NCBI GenBank assembly: GCA_037974665.1
Contig: CM075773.1
Coordinates: 30,886,853 to 30,950,852, forward strand
DNA: 64,000 bases
Source: Ehretia macrophylla
Taxonomy: Eukaryota; Streptophyta; Magnoliopsida; Boraginales; Ehretiaceae
Direction: 5' to 3'
Of this stretch, positions 22,548 to 35,406 are shown one piece after another. A program made the translations under genes and the position numbers. The stretch's first letter is position 1; the number at the start of each line of letters is the position of its first letter. Under the pieces are notes generated by a model. The model ran no database searches. It was not told the DNA's origin and saw only the letters and a list, made by a program, of their open reading frames with translations.

Positions 22548-22912
22548 GCAAAAGAAGAAAATTATCCCAAAATTGATGAGAACGTTAGATTTTGGGCTCA
22601 GAAAGTAGGTGCAGCCATGTAGGCTTAGTGCCCCCATCGTAGAGCTATCAGAGAGCTTCCCAACAGTATGTTGGGCGCCGCGTAACTCCTTACGGATCAA
22701 AAATTATGGGAACTGAAGCGACGAATACCTAGTCAGAAACCCCACGCCCTCGGTTTGAGGGCCCAGCCTCTATGTGAAGTAAAGTTCTCTTGCCAAAGGT
22801 GCTGTGGGATTCGGTAATAAAATTGTGATAGATTAAGTTGTCGTCTTTTTCGCGGCTCACGACTTACGAATCGGGATGGAAAAACAGCGCAAAAGAAGAA
22901 AAGTAGCCCAAA
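22548..22912 (+). repeat. Recent satellite duplication, copy 1
   Basis: About 365 bp matches 23913-24277 at an exact offset of 1,365 bp (four monomers). I count about 9 mismatches by eye, mostly transitions, against 10-20% between ordinary neighbours. Shared private variants: 'gaaaattatcccaaaa', 'gccatgtaggcttagtg', 'tatgttgggcgccgcg', 'gggaactgaagcgacga', 'gtaaagttctcttgcc'. Confidence 0.88.
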
Positions 22913-23912
22913 ATTAATGAAAATGTTCGATTTTGGGTCTCCAAAGATATGCGTAGCCGAGCAGGCTTGATGTCCCTGTCATAGAGCTCTCGAAGAGCTT
23001 TCCAACGGTATGCTGTGCGCCGCATAACTCCTTACGAACCAAAAGATATGGGCACCAGAACGACGGTTCCCTGGTTACAAGCCCCACGACCACGGTTTAC
23101 GGGCGCAACCTCTACGTGAAGCGAAGTTGTCTTGACCAATGTACCATGGGATTCGGTAATACAAATGTGATAGATTAGGTTGTTGTCCTTTTCGCGGCTC
23201 ACGACGTACGATCCGAGATAAAAAAATAGCGCAAAAGAAGAAATGTGTCCCGAAACTAATGAAAATGTTCGATTTTGGGCACCAAAAATAGGCGCAGCTA
23301 AGCGGGCTTGGTGCCCCCGTCGTAGAGCTCTTAGAGTGCTTTCCAACGGTATGCTTTGCGCCGCGTAACTCCTTACGGATCAAAAGTTATGGGCACCGGA
23401 ACGACTGATACCTGGTCACAATCCCTACGCCCTCGGTTTGAGAGCCTAGCCTCTACGTGAAGTGAAGTTGTGTTGCCCAAGGTGCCGTGGGATTCGGGTA
23501 TAGAAATGTGTTGGATTAGGTTGTCGTCCTTTTCGGGGCTCAAGACGTACGAACCAGGACGAAAAAATAGCGCAAAAGAAGAAAAGTGTCCCAAAAATGA
23601 TAAAAACATTCGATTTTGGGCCCCGAAAATAGGAGCAGCCGAGCAGGTTTGCTACCCCTATCATAGAGCTCTCAAAGAGCTTTCCAACGGTATACTGTGC
23701 ACTGCGTATCTCCTTACGGATCAAAAGTTATGGGCATCGGAGCGACGGATACCTGGTCACAAGCCCCACGTCCTCGGTGTGTGGGCCCAGCCTCTACGTG
23801 AAGTGAAGTTGTCTTGCCCAAGGTATCATGGGATTCGGTAATAGAAATGTGATGGATTTGGTTGTCGTCCTTTTCGCGGCTCACGACGTACGATTCAGGA
23901 CGAAAAAATAGT

Positions 23913-24277
23913 GCAAAAGAAGAAAATTATCCCAAAATTGATGAGAATGTTAGATTTTGGGCTCAGAAAGTAGGTGCAGCCATGTAGGCTTAGTGCCCCC
24001 ATCGTAGAGCTGTCGGAGAGCTTCCCAACAGTATGTTGGGCGCCGCGTAACTCCTTACGGATCAAAAATTATGGGAACTGAAGCGACGAATACCTAGTCA
24101 GAAACCCCACGCCCTCGGTTTGAGGGCCCAGCCTCTATGTGAAGTAAAGTTCTCTTGCCAAAGATGCTGTGGGATTCGGTAATAAAATTGTGATAGATTA
24201 AGTTGTCATCTTTTTCGCGGCTCACGACTTACGAACCGGGATGGAAAAATAGCGCAAAAGTAGAAAAGTATCCCAAA
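23913..24277 (+). repeat. Recent satellite duplication, copy 2
   Basis: Partner of 22548-22912. Outside the matched stretch the flanking monomers differ, so the event copied about one monomer or was overwritten at its edges, as in gene conversion or a short unequal exchange. Confidence 0.88.
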
Positions 24278-27200
24278 ACTGATGCAAATGTTCGATTTTG
24301 GGCTATGAAATGAGGCGCAACCGAGCAAGCTTGCTGCCCAAGTCGTAGAGCTCTCGGAGAGCTTTCCAACGGTATACGGTGCGCCCCTTAACTCCTTGCG
24401 GATCAAAAGTTATGGGCACCAGAGCGACGGATACTTGGTCACAAGCCCAATGCCCTCAGTTTGTGGGCCCAGCCACTACGTGAAGTGAAGTTGTCTTGCC
24501 TAAGGTGTCGCGGCATTCGGTAATATAAATGTGATGGATTAGGTTGTCGTCCTTTTCGCGACTCACAACGCACAATCCGGGACAAAAAAATAGAGCAAAA
24601 GAGGAAAAGTGTCCAAAATTGATGAAAACGTTTGATTTTGAGCTCCAAAAATAGGCGCAGCTAAGCAGGCTTGCAGCCCCCATCGTAGAGCTCTAAGAGA
24701 GCTTTCCAACGGTATGTTGTGCACCGCGTAACTCCTTACAGATCAAAAGTTATGGGCACCGGAACGATGGATACCTGGTCACAATCCCTACGCCCTCGGT
24801 TTGAGGGCCCAACCTCTGCGTGAAGTGAAGTTGTTTTTCCCAAGGTGCCGTGGGATTCGATAATAAAAATGTGATGGATTAGGTTGTCGTCCTTAGCGCG
24901 GCTCACGACTTACGAACCAGGACGAAAAAATAGCGCAAAAGAAGAAAAGTGTCCCAAATTTGATGAAAATTTTTGATTTTGAGCTCCGAAAATAGGTGCA
25001 GCCGAGCAGGATTGCTGCCCCCATTGTAGAGCTCTGAGAGAGCTTTCCAACGGTATGTTGTACGCCGCATAACTACTTACGGATAAAAAGTTATGGGCAC
25101 CGGAGCGACATATACTTGGTCCTAAGCCCCACGCCCTCGGTTTGCGGGCCCAGCCTCTACGTGAAGTGAAGTTGTCTTGCCCAAGGTGCCGTGGGATTCG
25201 GTAATAAAAATGTGATGGATTAGGTTGTCGTCCTTTTCGCGGCTCACGACGTACGATCCGGGATAGAAAAACTGCGCAAAAGAAGAAAAGTGACCCGAAA
25301 CTGATGAAAACGTTCGATTTTGGTCTCCGAAAATAGGCGTAGCCAAGTAGGCTTGGTGCCCCATTCGTAGAGCTCGCGGAGAGCTTTCCAACGGTATGTT
25401 GTTTGCCGCGTAACTCCTTACAGATCAAAAGTTATAGTCACCGGAGCGACGGATACCTAGCCACAAGTCCCACGCCCTCGGTTTGTGGGCCTAGCCTCTA
25501 CGTTAAGTGAAGTTGTCTTGCCCAAGTGCTGTGGGATTTGGTAATAGAAATGTGATAGATTTGGTTGTCGTCCTTTTCGTGGCTTACGACGTACGATCCG
25601 TGATGAAAAATTAGCGCAAAAGAAGAAAAGTGTCCCGAAACTGATGAAAATGTATTATTTTGGACTCCGAAAATAAAAGCTGCCTAGCAGGCTTAGTGCC
25701 TCCGTCGTAGAGCTATTGGAGAGCTTTCCAACGGTATGCTGTGCGCCGCATAACTCCTTATGGATCAAAAGTTATGAGCACCGGAGTGACGGATTCCTGG
25801 TCATAAACCCCACGTCCTCGATTTGAGGGCACAGCCTCTACATGAAGTGAAGTTGTCTTGCCCAAGGTACCGTGGGATTCGGTAATAAAAATGTGATGGA
25901 TTAGGTTCTCGTCTTTTTCACGGCTCACGACGTACAATCCGGGATGGAAAAATAGCACAAAAGAAGAAAAGTATCCCAAAACTGATGAGAACATTTGATT
26001 TTGAACTCCGAAAATAGGCACAACCGAGCAGGCTTGCGACCCCGTTCGTAGAGCTCTGGAGAGCGTTCCAACGGTATGTTGTGCACCGCGTAACACCTTA
26101 GGGATCAAAAGTTATGGGCACCGGAGCGATGGATACCTGGTCACAAGCCCCACGCCCTTAGTTTGCGGGCCCGGCCTCTACGTGAAGTGAAGTTGTCTTC
26201 CCCAAGGTGCCATGGGATTCGGTAATAGAAATGTGATGGATTAGGTTGTCGTCCTTTTTGCAGCTCACGACGTACGATCCGGGACGGAAAAAAAGCGCAA
26301 AAGAAGAAAAGTATCCCAAAACATATGAAAACATTCAATTTTGGGCTCTTAATACAGGTGCAACCGAGCAGGCTTGCTACCCCCGTCGTAGAGTTTCGAA
26401 GAGCTTTCCAACGGTATGTTGTGCGCCGCGTAACTCCTAACGGATCAAAAGTTGTTAGCACTGGAGAGACGGATACCTGGTCACAAGCCCCACGCCATCG
26501 GTTTGTCGGCCTAGCCTCTACGTGAAGTGAAGTTGTCTTGCCCAAGTTTCTGTGGGATTCGGTTATAGAAATGTGATGGATTAGGTTGTCTTCCTTTTCG
26601 CGGTTCATGACGTACGATTTGGGACGGAAAAATAGCGCAAAAGAAGAAAAGTATCCTGAAACTTATGAAAATGTTAGATTTTGGGCTCCAAATAAAAGGG
26701 CAGTTGAGCAGGCTTGCTGCCCCTGTCGTAGAGCTCTCGGAGAGCTTTCCAACGATATGTTGTGCGCCGCGTTACTCTTTACGGATCAAAAGTTATGGGC
26801 ACCAGAGCAACGGATACCTCGTCACAAGCCCTATGACCTCGGTTTGAGGGCCCAGCCTCTACGTGAAGTGAAGTTGTCTTGCCCAAGGTGCCCTGGAATT
26901 CGGTAATGAAAATATGATGGATTAGGTTGTCGTCCTTTTCGCGGCTCACAACGTACGATCCGGGGCAAAAAATAGTACAAAAGAAGAAAAGTGTCCCGAA
27001 ACTGATTAAAACGTTCAATTTTGAGCTACAAAAACAGGCACAACTGAGTAAGCTTGCTGCCCCCGTTGTAGAGCTCTTAGAGAGCTTTCCAACGATATGT
27101 TGTGTGCCGCGTAACTCCTTACGAATCAAAAGTTATGGGCACCGGAGCGACGGAGACCTGGTCATAAGCCCCATGCCCTCGGTTTACGGGCCCAGCCTCT

Positions 27201-27649
27201 ATGTGAACTGAAGTTGTCTTGCCCAAGGTGCCATGTGATTTGGTAATAGAAATGTGATGGATTAGGTTTTCGTCATTTCTGCAGCTCACGATGTACGATC
27301 CGGGACGGAATAATAGCGTAAAAGAAAAAAAGTGTCACAAAATTTATGAAAATGTTCAATTTTGGGCTCTGAAAACATGCGCAGCTTAGCAGACTAGATA
27401 CCTTAATTGTAGAGCTTTCTAACTGTATGCTGTGTGCCACGTAGCTCCTTACGGATCAAAAGTTATGGACACTAGAATGACGGATACCTGGTCACAAGCC
27501 CTACTCCCTTTGTTTGCGGGCCCAGCCTCTACGTGAAGTGAAGCTTTCTTGCCCAAGGTGCCATGAGATTCGGTAATAAAAATGTGATAGATTAGGTTGT
27601 CTTCCTTTTCGTGGCTCACAATGAATGAACCGGGGATGAAAAACAACGC

Positions 27650-27666
27650 AAAAAAAAAAAAAAAAA
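27650..27666 (+). repeat. Homopolymer A17 inside a monomer
   Basis: The normal 'gcgcaaaagaagaaaag' stretch is replaced by 17 consecutive A. It contributes to the 346-bp monomer. It may be slippage in the A-tract region. Confidence 0.85.
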
Positions 27667-30085
27667 GTGTCCCAAAACTTATGAAAATGTACATTTTTGG
27701 GGTCCAAAAATAGGCGCAGCTGAGCAAGCTTGCTGTCCCCGCTGTAGAGCTCTCAGAGAGCTTTCCAACGGTATGCTGTGCGCTGCATAACGCCTTACGG
27801 ATCAAAACTTATGGGCACCGGAGCGACGGATACTTGGTCATAAGCCACACACCCTCGATTTGAGGGCCCAGCCTCTACGTGAAGTGAAGTTGTCTTGCCC
27901 AAGGTGCAGTGGGATTCGGTAATAGAAATGTGATGGATTAGGTTGTTGTCCTTTTCGCGGCTGATGATGTACGATCCGGGATTGAAAAACAGCGCAAAAG
28001 AAGAAAAGTGTCCCAAAACTGAAGAAAATGTTCAATTTTGGGCTCTAAAAATAGGTGCAGCCGCGTAGGCTTACTGCCCCCGTCGTAGAGCTCTCAGAGA
28101 GCTTTCCAACGGTATGGTGTGTGCCATATAACTCCTTACAGATCAAAAGTTAAGGGCACCAGAGCGACGGATACCTGGTCTCAAGCCCCACGCCCTCGTT
28201 TCGTGGGCCCAACCTCTACGTGAAGTGATGTTGTCTTGCCCAAGGTGCCATGGGATTCGGTAATAAGAATGTGATGGATTATGTTATCGCCCTTTTCGAT
28301 GCTCACGACGAACGATCCGGGACGAAAAAACAGCGCAAAAGGAGAAAAGTGTCTCGAAACTCATGAAAATGTACGATTTTGGGCTCCGAAAATAGGCGCA
28401 GCCGGGCAGGATTGCTGCGCTCATCGTAGTGCTCTCAGAGAGCTTTCCAACAGTATGTTGTGCGCCGCGTAACTCCATAGAGATCAAAAGTTATTGTCAC
28501 CAGAGCGACGAATACCTGGTCACAAGCCCCTCGCCCTCGGTTTGAGGGCCCAACCTCTACACGAAGTGAAATTGTCTTGCGCAAGGTGCCATGCCATTCG
28601 ATAAAAAAATGTGATGGATTAGGTTGTTGTCCTTTTCGCGACTCACGACGTACGATCCGGGTCGAAAAAATAGCTTAAAAAAAGAAAAGTGTCCCAAAAC
28701 CGATGAGAACGTTCGATTTTGGGCTCGAAAAATAGGTAGGCTTGGTGCCCCATTCGTAGAGCTCTCGGAGAGCTTTTCAACGGTATGCTGTACGCCGCGT
28801 AACTCCTTACGGATCAAAAGTTATGGGCAGCAGAGCGACGAATACTTGGTCACAAGCCCCACGCCCTCTGTTTGCGGGCCCAGCCTCTACGTGAAGTGAA
28901 GTTGTCTTGCCCAAGGTACGGTGGGATTTGGTAATAGAAATGTGATGGATTAGGTTATCGTTCTTTTCGCGGCTCACGATGTACTATCCGGGACGGAAAA
29001 ACTGCACAAAAGAAGAAAAGTATCCCGAAACTAATGAAAATGTTCAATTTTGTACTCCGAAAAAATACGCAGCCAAGCAGGCTTTGTGCCCCCATCGTAG
29101 AGCTCTCGGAGAGCTTTCCAACGGTATGCTGTGCGCCGCGTAACTCCTTACGGATCAAAAGTTATGAGCACCGGAGGGACGGATAACTGGTCACAAGCCC
29201 CACGCCCTCTGTTTGCGGGCCCAGCCTCTACGTGAAGTGAAGTTGTCTTTCCCAAGGTGCAGTGGGATTCGGTAATAAAAATGTGATGGATTAGGTTGTG
29301 GTCCTTTTCGCAGCTCACAACGTACGATCCGGGATGGAAAAACAGCGCAAATGAAGAAGAATGTCCCAAAACTTATGAAAATGTTGATTTTGGGCTCCAA
29401 AAACAGGTGTAGCCGAGCAGGCTTGCTGCCCCAGTCGTAGAACTCTTGGAGAGCTTTCCAACGGTATGCTGTGCGCCGCGTAATTCTTTACGGATCAAAA
29501 GGTATAGGCTCCGGAGCGAGGGAGACCTGGCTACAAGCTCCACGCCCTCGGTTTGCGGGCCTAGCCTCTACTTGAAGTGAAGTTGTCTTGCCCAAGGTGC
29601 CGTGGGATTCGATAATAGAAATGTGATGCATTAGGTTTCGTCCTTTTCGCGGCTCATGACATACGATTCGGGACGGAAAAACAGCGCAAAAGAAGAAATG
29701 TGTCCCAAAATATATGAGAACATTTGATTTTGGTCTCCGAAAATAGGCACAGCCGAGTAAGCTTGCTGCCCCCATCGTAGAGGTTTCGTAAAGCTTTCCA
29801 ACGGTATGTTGTGCGCTGCGTAACTCCTTACGGATCAAAAGTTATGGGCACCGAAGCGACGGAGACCTAGTCACAAGCCCTACGCCCTCAGTTTGAAGGC
29901 CTAGCCTCTACGTGAAGTGAAGTTGTCTTGCCCAAGGTGCCATGGGATTCGGTAATAGAAATGCGATGGATTAGGTTGTCGTCTATTTCGCAGCTCACAA
30001 CGTACGATCCGGGATGAAAAAATAGCGCAAAAGAAGAAAAGTATTGCAAAACTGATGAAAATGTTCGATATTGGACTCTGAAAAC

Positions 30086-30115
30086 AGGCGCAGCCTAACA
30101 GGCGCAGCCTAGCAG
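30086..30115 (+). repeat. Local 14-bp tandem duplication in one monomer
   Basis: 'aggcgcagccta' occurs twice in succession (30086 and about 30100), giving a 355-bp monomer. It looks like a recent slippage event. Confidence 0.85.
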
Positions 30116-33100
30116 GCTTGCTATCCCGGTCGTAGTGCTTTCAGAGAGCTTTCCAACGGTATGTTGTATGCCGCATAACTCCTTACGGATCAAAAGTTAT
30201 GGGCACCAGAGCGACAGATACCTGGTCACAAGCCCCACGGCCGCTGTTTGCGGGCCCAGCCTCTGCGTGAAGTGAAGTTGTCTTGCCCAATGTGTCGTGT
30301 GATTCGGTAATAGAAGTGTGATAGAATAGGTTTTCGTCCTTTTCGTTACTCATGACGTATGATCCGGGACGGAATAATAGCGTAAAAGAAAAAAAGTGTC
30401 ACAAAATTTATGAAAATGTTCAATTTTGGGCTCCGAAAACACGCGCAGCTGAGCAGACTAGATGCCCTCATCGTAGAGCTCTCAAAGAGTTTCCCAACAG
30501 TATGTCATGTGCCGCGTAACTCCTTACGGATCAAAAGTTATGGGCACCGAAGCGACGGATACCTGGTCACAAGCCCCACTCCCTTTGTTTGCGGGCCCAG
30601 CCTATACGCGAAGTGAAGTTTTCTTGCCCAAGGTGCTATAGGATTCGGTAATTAAAATGTGATGGATTAGGTTGTCATCCTTTTCACGGCTCACGACCTA
30701 TGAACCCGGGCAGAAAAACAACGCAGAAAAAAAAGAATAAAAGTGTCCCGAAACGGATGAAAACGTTTGATTTTGGGCTCCGAAAATAGGCGCCGCTGAG
30801 CAGGCTTGCTGCCCCCATCGTAGAGCTCTCTGAGAGCATTCCAACGGTAGGCTATGCGCCGCGTAACTCCTTACGGATCAAAAGGTATGGGCACCGGATT
30901 GACGGATACCTGGTCACAAGCCCCACGCCCTCGGTTTGCGGGCCCAGCGTCTACGTGAAGTGAAGTTGTCTTGCCCAAGGTGCTGTAGGATTCGGTAATA
31001 GAAATGTGATGGACTAGGTTGTCATCCTTTTCGCGGCTCACGACGTACGATCCGGGACGGAAAAATAGTGCAAAAGAAGAAAAGTGTTCCAAAACTGAAG
31101 AAAACGTTTGATTTTGGGCTCCGAAAACAGGCGCAGCTGAGCAGGCTTGCTGTCCTATCGTACAGCTCTTAGAGGGATTTCCAATGGTATGATGTGCGCC
31201 GTGTAACTCCTTACGGATCAAAAGGTATGGTCACTGGAGCGACGTATACCTAGTCACAAGCCCCATGCCCTCGGTTTGACGGCCCAGCCTCTAGGTGAAG
31301 TGAAGTTGTCTTGTCCAAAGTGCCATGGGATTCGGTAGTAAAACTATGATGTATTAGGTTGTCGTCCTTTTCGCGGCTCACGACGTACGATCCGAGACGA
31401 AAAAACAGCGCAAAAGAAGAAAAGTATCCCAAAATCGATGACAACATTCGATTTTTGGCTCAAAAAATAGGTATAGCCAAGTAAGCTTGGTGCTCCATTT
31501 GTAGAGCTCTCGGAGAGCTTTCCATCGGTATACTGTGCGCCGCATAACTCCTTACGGATCAAAAGTTATAGTCACCGGAGTGACAGATACCTGGTCACTA
31601 GCGCCACACACTCGGTTTGCGAGCCCAACCTCTACGTGAGGTGAAGTTGTCTTGCCCATAGTGTTGTGGGATTCAGTTATAGAAATGTGATAGATTAGGT
31701 TGTCGTCCTTTTCGTAGCTCACGACGAACGATTCGGGATGAAAAAACAGCGCAAAAGAAGAAAAGTGTCCCAAAACTGATGAAAATGTTCAATTTTGGAG
31801 ATCTTTCCAACGGTATGCTGTGTGCTGCGTAACTACTTACAGATCAAAAGTTATGGGTACTGGAGCGACGAATTCCTTGTCACAAGCCCTATGCCCTCGG
31901 TTTGAGGGGACAACCTCTACGTGAATTGAAGTTATCTTGCCAATGGTGCCATGGGATTCGGTAATAGAAATGTGATGTATTAGGTTATCGTCCTTTTCGC
32001 GGCTCACGACGTACGATACAGGATAGAAAAATAACCCAAAAGAAGAAAAGTGTCCCAAAACTGATGAAAATGTTCGATTTTGGGCTTTGAAAATAGGCGC
32101 AGTCTAGCAGGCTTGTTGCCCCCGTCGTAGAGCTCTTAGAGAGCTTTCTAAAGGTATGTTGTGCGCCGCGTAACTCCTTACGGATCAAAAGTTATGGGTC
32201 CCGGGGCGACGTATACCTGGTCACAAGCCCCACGCCCTTTGTTTGCGGGCCCACCCTCTACGTGAAGTGAATTTGTCTTGCCCAAGATGCCATGGGATTC
32301 GGTAATAGAAATGGGATAGATGAGGTTGTTGTCCTTTTCGCCGCTCACGACGTACGATCCAGGACGGAAAAACAGCGCAAAAAAAGAAAAGTGTCCCAAT
32401 ACATTTGAAAACATTCGATATTGGGCTCTTAAAACTGGCGCAGCCACCAGGCTTGTTGCCCATGTTGTAGAGCTCTCAGAGGGCTTTCCAACGGTATGCT
32501 GTACGCCGCGTAACTCCTTATGGATCAAAAGTTACAGGCTCCGGAGCGACGGATTCCTAGTTACAAGCCCCACGCCCTCGGTTTGCGGGCCTAGCCTCTA
32601 CGTGAAGTGAAGTTGTCTTGCCCAAGGTGCCATGGGATTGGGTAATAGAAATGTGATAGATTAGGTTGTCGTCCTTTTCGGGGCTCATGACGTACGATCC
32701 GGGACGAAAAAACAGCGCAAAAGAAGAATAGTATCCCGAAACTTATGAAAACGTTCGATTCTGAGCTCCGAAAATAGGCACAGCCGAGCAGGCTTGCTGC
32801 CCTAATCGTAGAGCTTTAGGAGAGCTTTCCAACGGTATGCCGTTCGCCGCGTAACTCCTTACTAATCAAAAGTTATGGGCACCGGAGCGACAGATACCTC
32901 GTCACAAGGCCCACGCCCTCAGTTTGTGGGCCCAGCCTCTACGTGTAGTGAAGTTGTCTTGCCCAAGGTACCGTGGGATTTGGTAATAAAAATGTGATGG
33001 ATTAGGTTGTCGTCCTTTTCGCAGCTCACAACGTACGATCCGCGACAGAAAAACAATGCAAAAGAAGAAAAGTATCCCAAATCTGATGAAAAGGTTTGAT

Positions 33101-34547
33101 TTTGGGATTCGAAAATAGGCGCAACCGAGTACGCTTGCTGCCCGCGACGTAGAGCTCTCGGAGAGCTTACCAACTATATGTTGTGCACTGCATAATTCCT
33201 TACGAATCAAAAGTTATGGGCACCGGAGCGACGGATACCTGGTTACTAGCCCCACGCCCTTAGTTTGCGGGCTCAGCCTCTATGTGAAGTGAAGCTGTCT
33301 TGCCCAAGGTGTCATGTGATTCTGTAATAGAAATGTTATGGATTAGGTTGTCGTCGTTTCCGCAGCTCATGACGTATGATCCGGGACGGAATAATAGCGT
33401 AAAAGAAAAAAAGTGTCACAAAATTTATGAAAATGTTCAATTTTGGGCTCCGAAAACAGGTGCAGCTGAGCAGACTAGATGCCCCCGTCGTAGAGCTCTC
33501 GAAGAGCTTTCCAACGGTATGCTGCGTGCCGTGTAATTCTTTACGGATCAAAAGTCATGGGCTCCGGAGCGATGGAAACCTGGTCACAAGCCCCACGCCC
33601 TTGGTTTGCGGGCCCAGCCTCTACGTGAAGTAAAGTTGTCTTGCCCAAGGTGCCATGGGATTCGGTAATAAAAATGTGATGGATTAAGTTGTCGTCTTTT
33701 TCGCGGCTCACGACTTACGAACCGGGACGGAAAAACAAGGCAAAAAAAAAAGAAAAGTGTCCCAAAATTGATGAAAATGTTCAATTTTGAGCTCCAAAAA
33801 CAAGCGGAACTGAGCAGCCTTGCTGCCCCTATCGTAGAGCTCTTGGAGAGCTTTTCAACGGTATGCTTTGCATTGCGTAACGCCTTTCGGATCAAAAGTT
33901 ATTGGCACCGGAGCGACAGATACCCAGCCACAAGCCCCGCGCCCACGATTTGAGGGCCCAGCCTCTACATGAAGTGAAGTTGTCTTGCACTAGGTACCGT
34001 TGGATTCGGTAATAAAAATCTGGTTGATTAGGTTGTCGTCCTTTTCGCAGCTCACGACGTACGATCCGGAACCGAAAAATAGCGCAAAAGTAGAAATGTA
34101 TCCCAAAACTGATGAAAATGTTTGATTTTGGGCTCCGAAAACAAGTGCAGCAAAGCAAGTGTGCTGTTGCCGTCGAAGATCTCTCGGAGAGCTTTCCAAC
34201 GGTATGTTGTGCGCCGTCTAACTCCTTACGGATCAAAAGTTATGGGCACCGGACCGACGGATACCTGGTCACAAGCCCCACGCCCTCTGTTTGCGAGCAC
34301 AGTCTCTATGTGTAGTGAAGTTGTCTTGCCCAAGGTGCCATGTGATTCGGTAATAGAAATGTGATGCAATAGGTTTTTGCCCTTTCCGCAGCTCACGATG
34401 TACGATCCGGGACGGAATAATAGCGTAAAAGAAAAAAAGTGTCACAAAATTTATGAAAATGTTCAATTTTGGGCTCTGAAAACAGGTGCAGCCTGGCAAG
34501 CTAGGTGCCCCCATCATAGAGCTCTGAGAGAGCTTTCCAACGGTATG

Positions 34548-34552
34548 CTGTG
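34548..34552. repeat. Target-site duplication, left of LTR 2 (diverged)
   Basis: 'ctgtg' before TGTAACG; the right-hand counterpart is 'ttgta' at 37705-37709. Both occupy the same five positions of the monomer (between 'ggtatg' and 'cgccgcg'). Confidence 0.55.
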
Positions 34553-35239
34553 TGTAACGCCCCAAGCTGACTTAAGGAGGCTAGACTAGGGTATAACCTA
34601 ATTCATTTATGCTTTTTCACATTCTTAGCCTTTTTGTTATGATTTAATGCTTAACGTTGGCCTAGAACTCCAAAAGTTTTTCCGAAAAACCGGCAGCATG
34701 ACGGCTATATTTAGGACCTTTGGTTTGACCTAATCTTCTAAAACAACTCAAAACCTTTAATCATTGATTTAATTATAACTAAAATTTCCTATTTTGTTAT
34801 CAATAGATATGCCTACTAATTTATCTCGATAGTCTCGTTTGATTGACAAGCCTAGCATGATAACTATGTCCCGTTTATTTGCCAGTTCCTATTATGCAAG
34901 TACCTATTATCCTTTAGCTTACAATGAGTACCTAAGTGAAATTAGATAAAGTTAACTTGTTTGATTCTTCACCTAGTGGTTTAAACGCCTACGATAACTA
35001 CTAACCAAGATAATGAAAGCAAATAACCAATAAAAAGTTCGTCCGGCTATAATCAGTACAAGCCATAAATTAGGCCCAAATTACACCGGGGTCATTTACC
35101 TCAACAAAATGAACAGTTGCAATCAAACACAACATCCAAATAGCAACTACTTTCAGACAAAACACAAAAGCACGTAGTCACTCCAAGGAATCATCAACAA
35201 GCACATTCTCCTCGGGTACCTATTCCAAATTTGCTTCAC

Positions 35240-35406
35240 CTGTGACAAAAAGAGGGTGAGTCCTTATGAACTCAGCGAGGGGGAACGAGAGATAACTTTT
35301 TAAAAACTCGTTTCCGGTTAATCTTACGAAAAAACCCTTTTTCAAAACGTGTCATATGAAATAAGCAAGTTCATAACATAATATAAATATAAATAAACAC
35401 ATTTAC
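35240..35406 (-). other. Intron-like GT...AG segment in LTR 2
   Basis: On the minus strand a donor GTAAAT and an acceptor 'ttttgtcacag' bound 167 nt, at the place of the segments in LTRs 1, 4 and 5. Confidence 0.35.

Larger units (their letters stand above)
20976..34552 (+). repeat. 340-bp satellite array, block 2 (about 40 monomers)
   Basis: Anchors run from 20979 (21319, 21660, 22004, 22345, 22686, 23028, ...) to 34222. This block has the most length-variant monomers: 330 bp ending at 27445 (about 10 bp lost before 'ctttct'), 346 bp (A17 run near 27650), 330 bp ending at 28803 ('aggtaggcttgg', about 10 bp lost), 355 bp (local 14-bp duplication near 30086-30115), 348 bp (A-run insertion near 30725) and 285 bp ending at 31833 (about 56 bp lost around 31795). 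Orientation and subtype range are as in block 1. The block ends at an LTR inserted in the monomer's last 20 bp. Confidence 0.97.

Noticed and set aside
24910-25428. 172-codon minus-strand open frame
   Set aside because: Same cause: two satellite monomers read through. No signal of coding selection that I can see.
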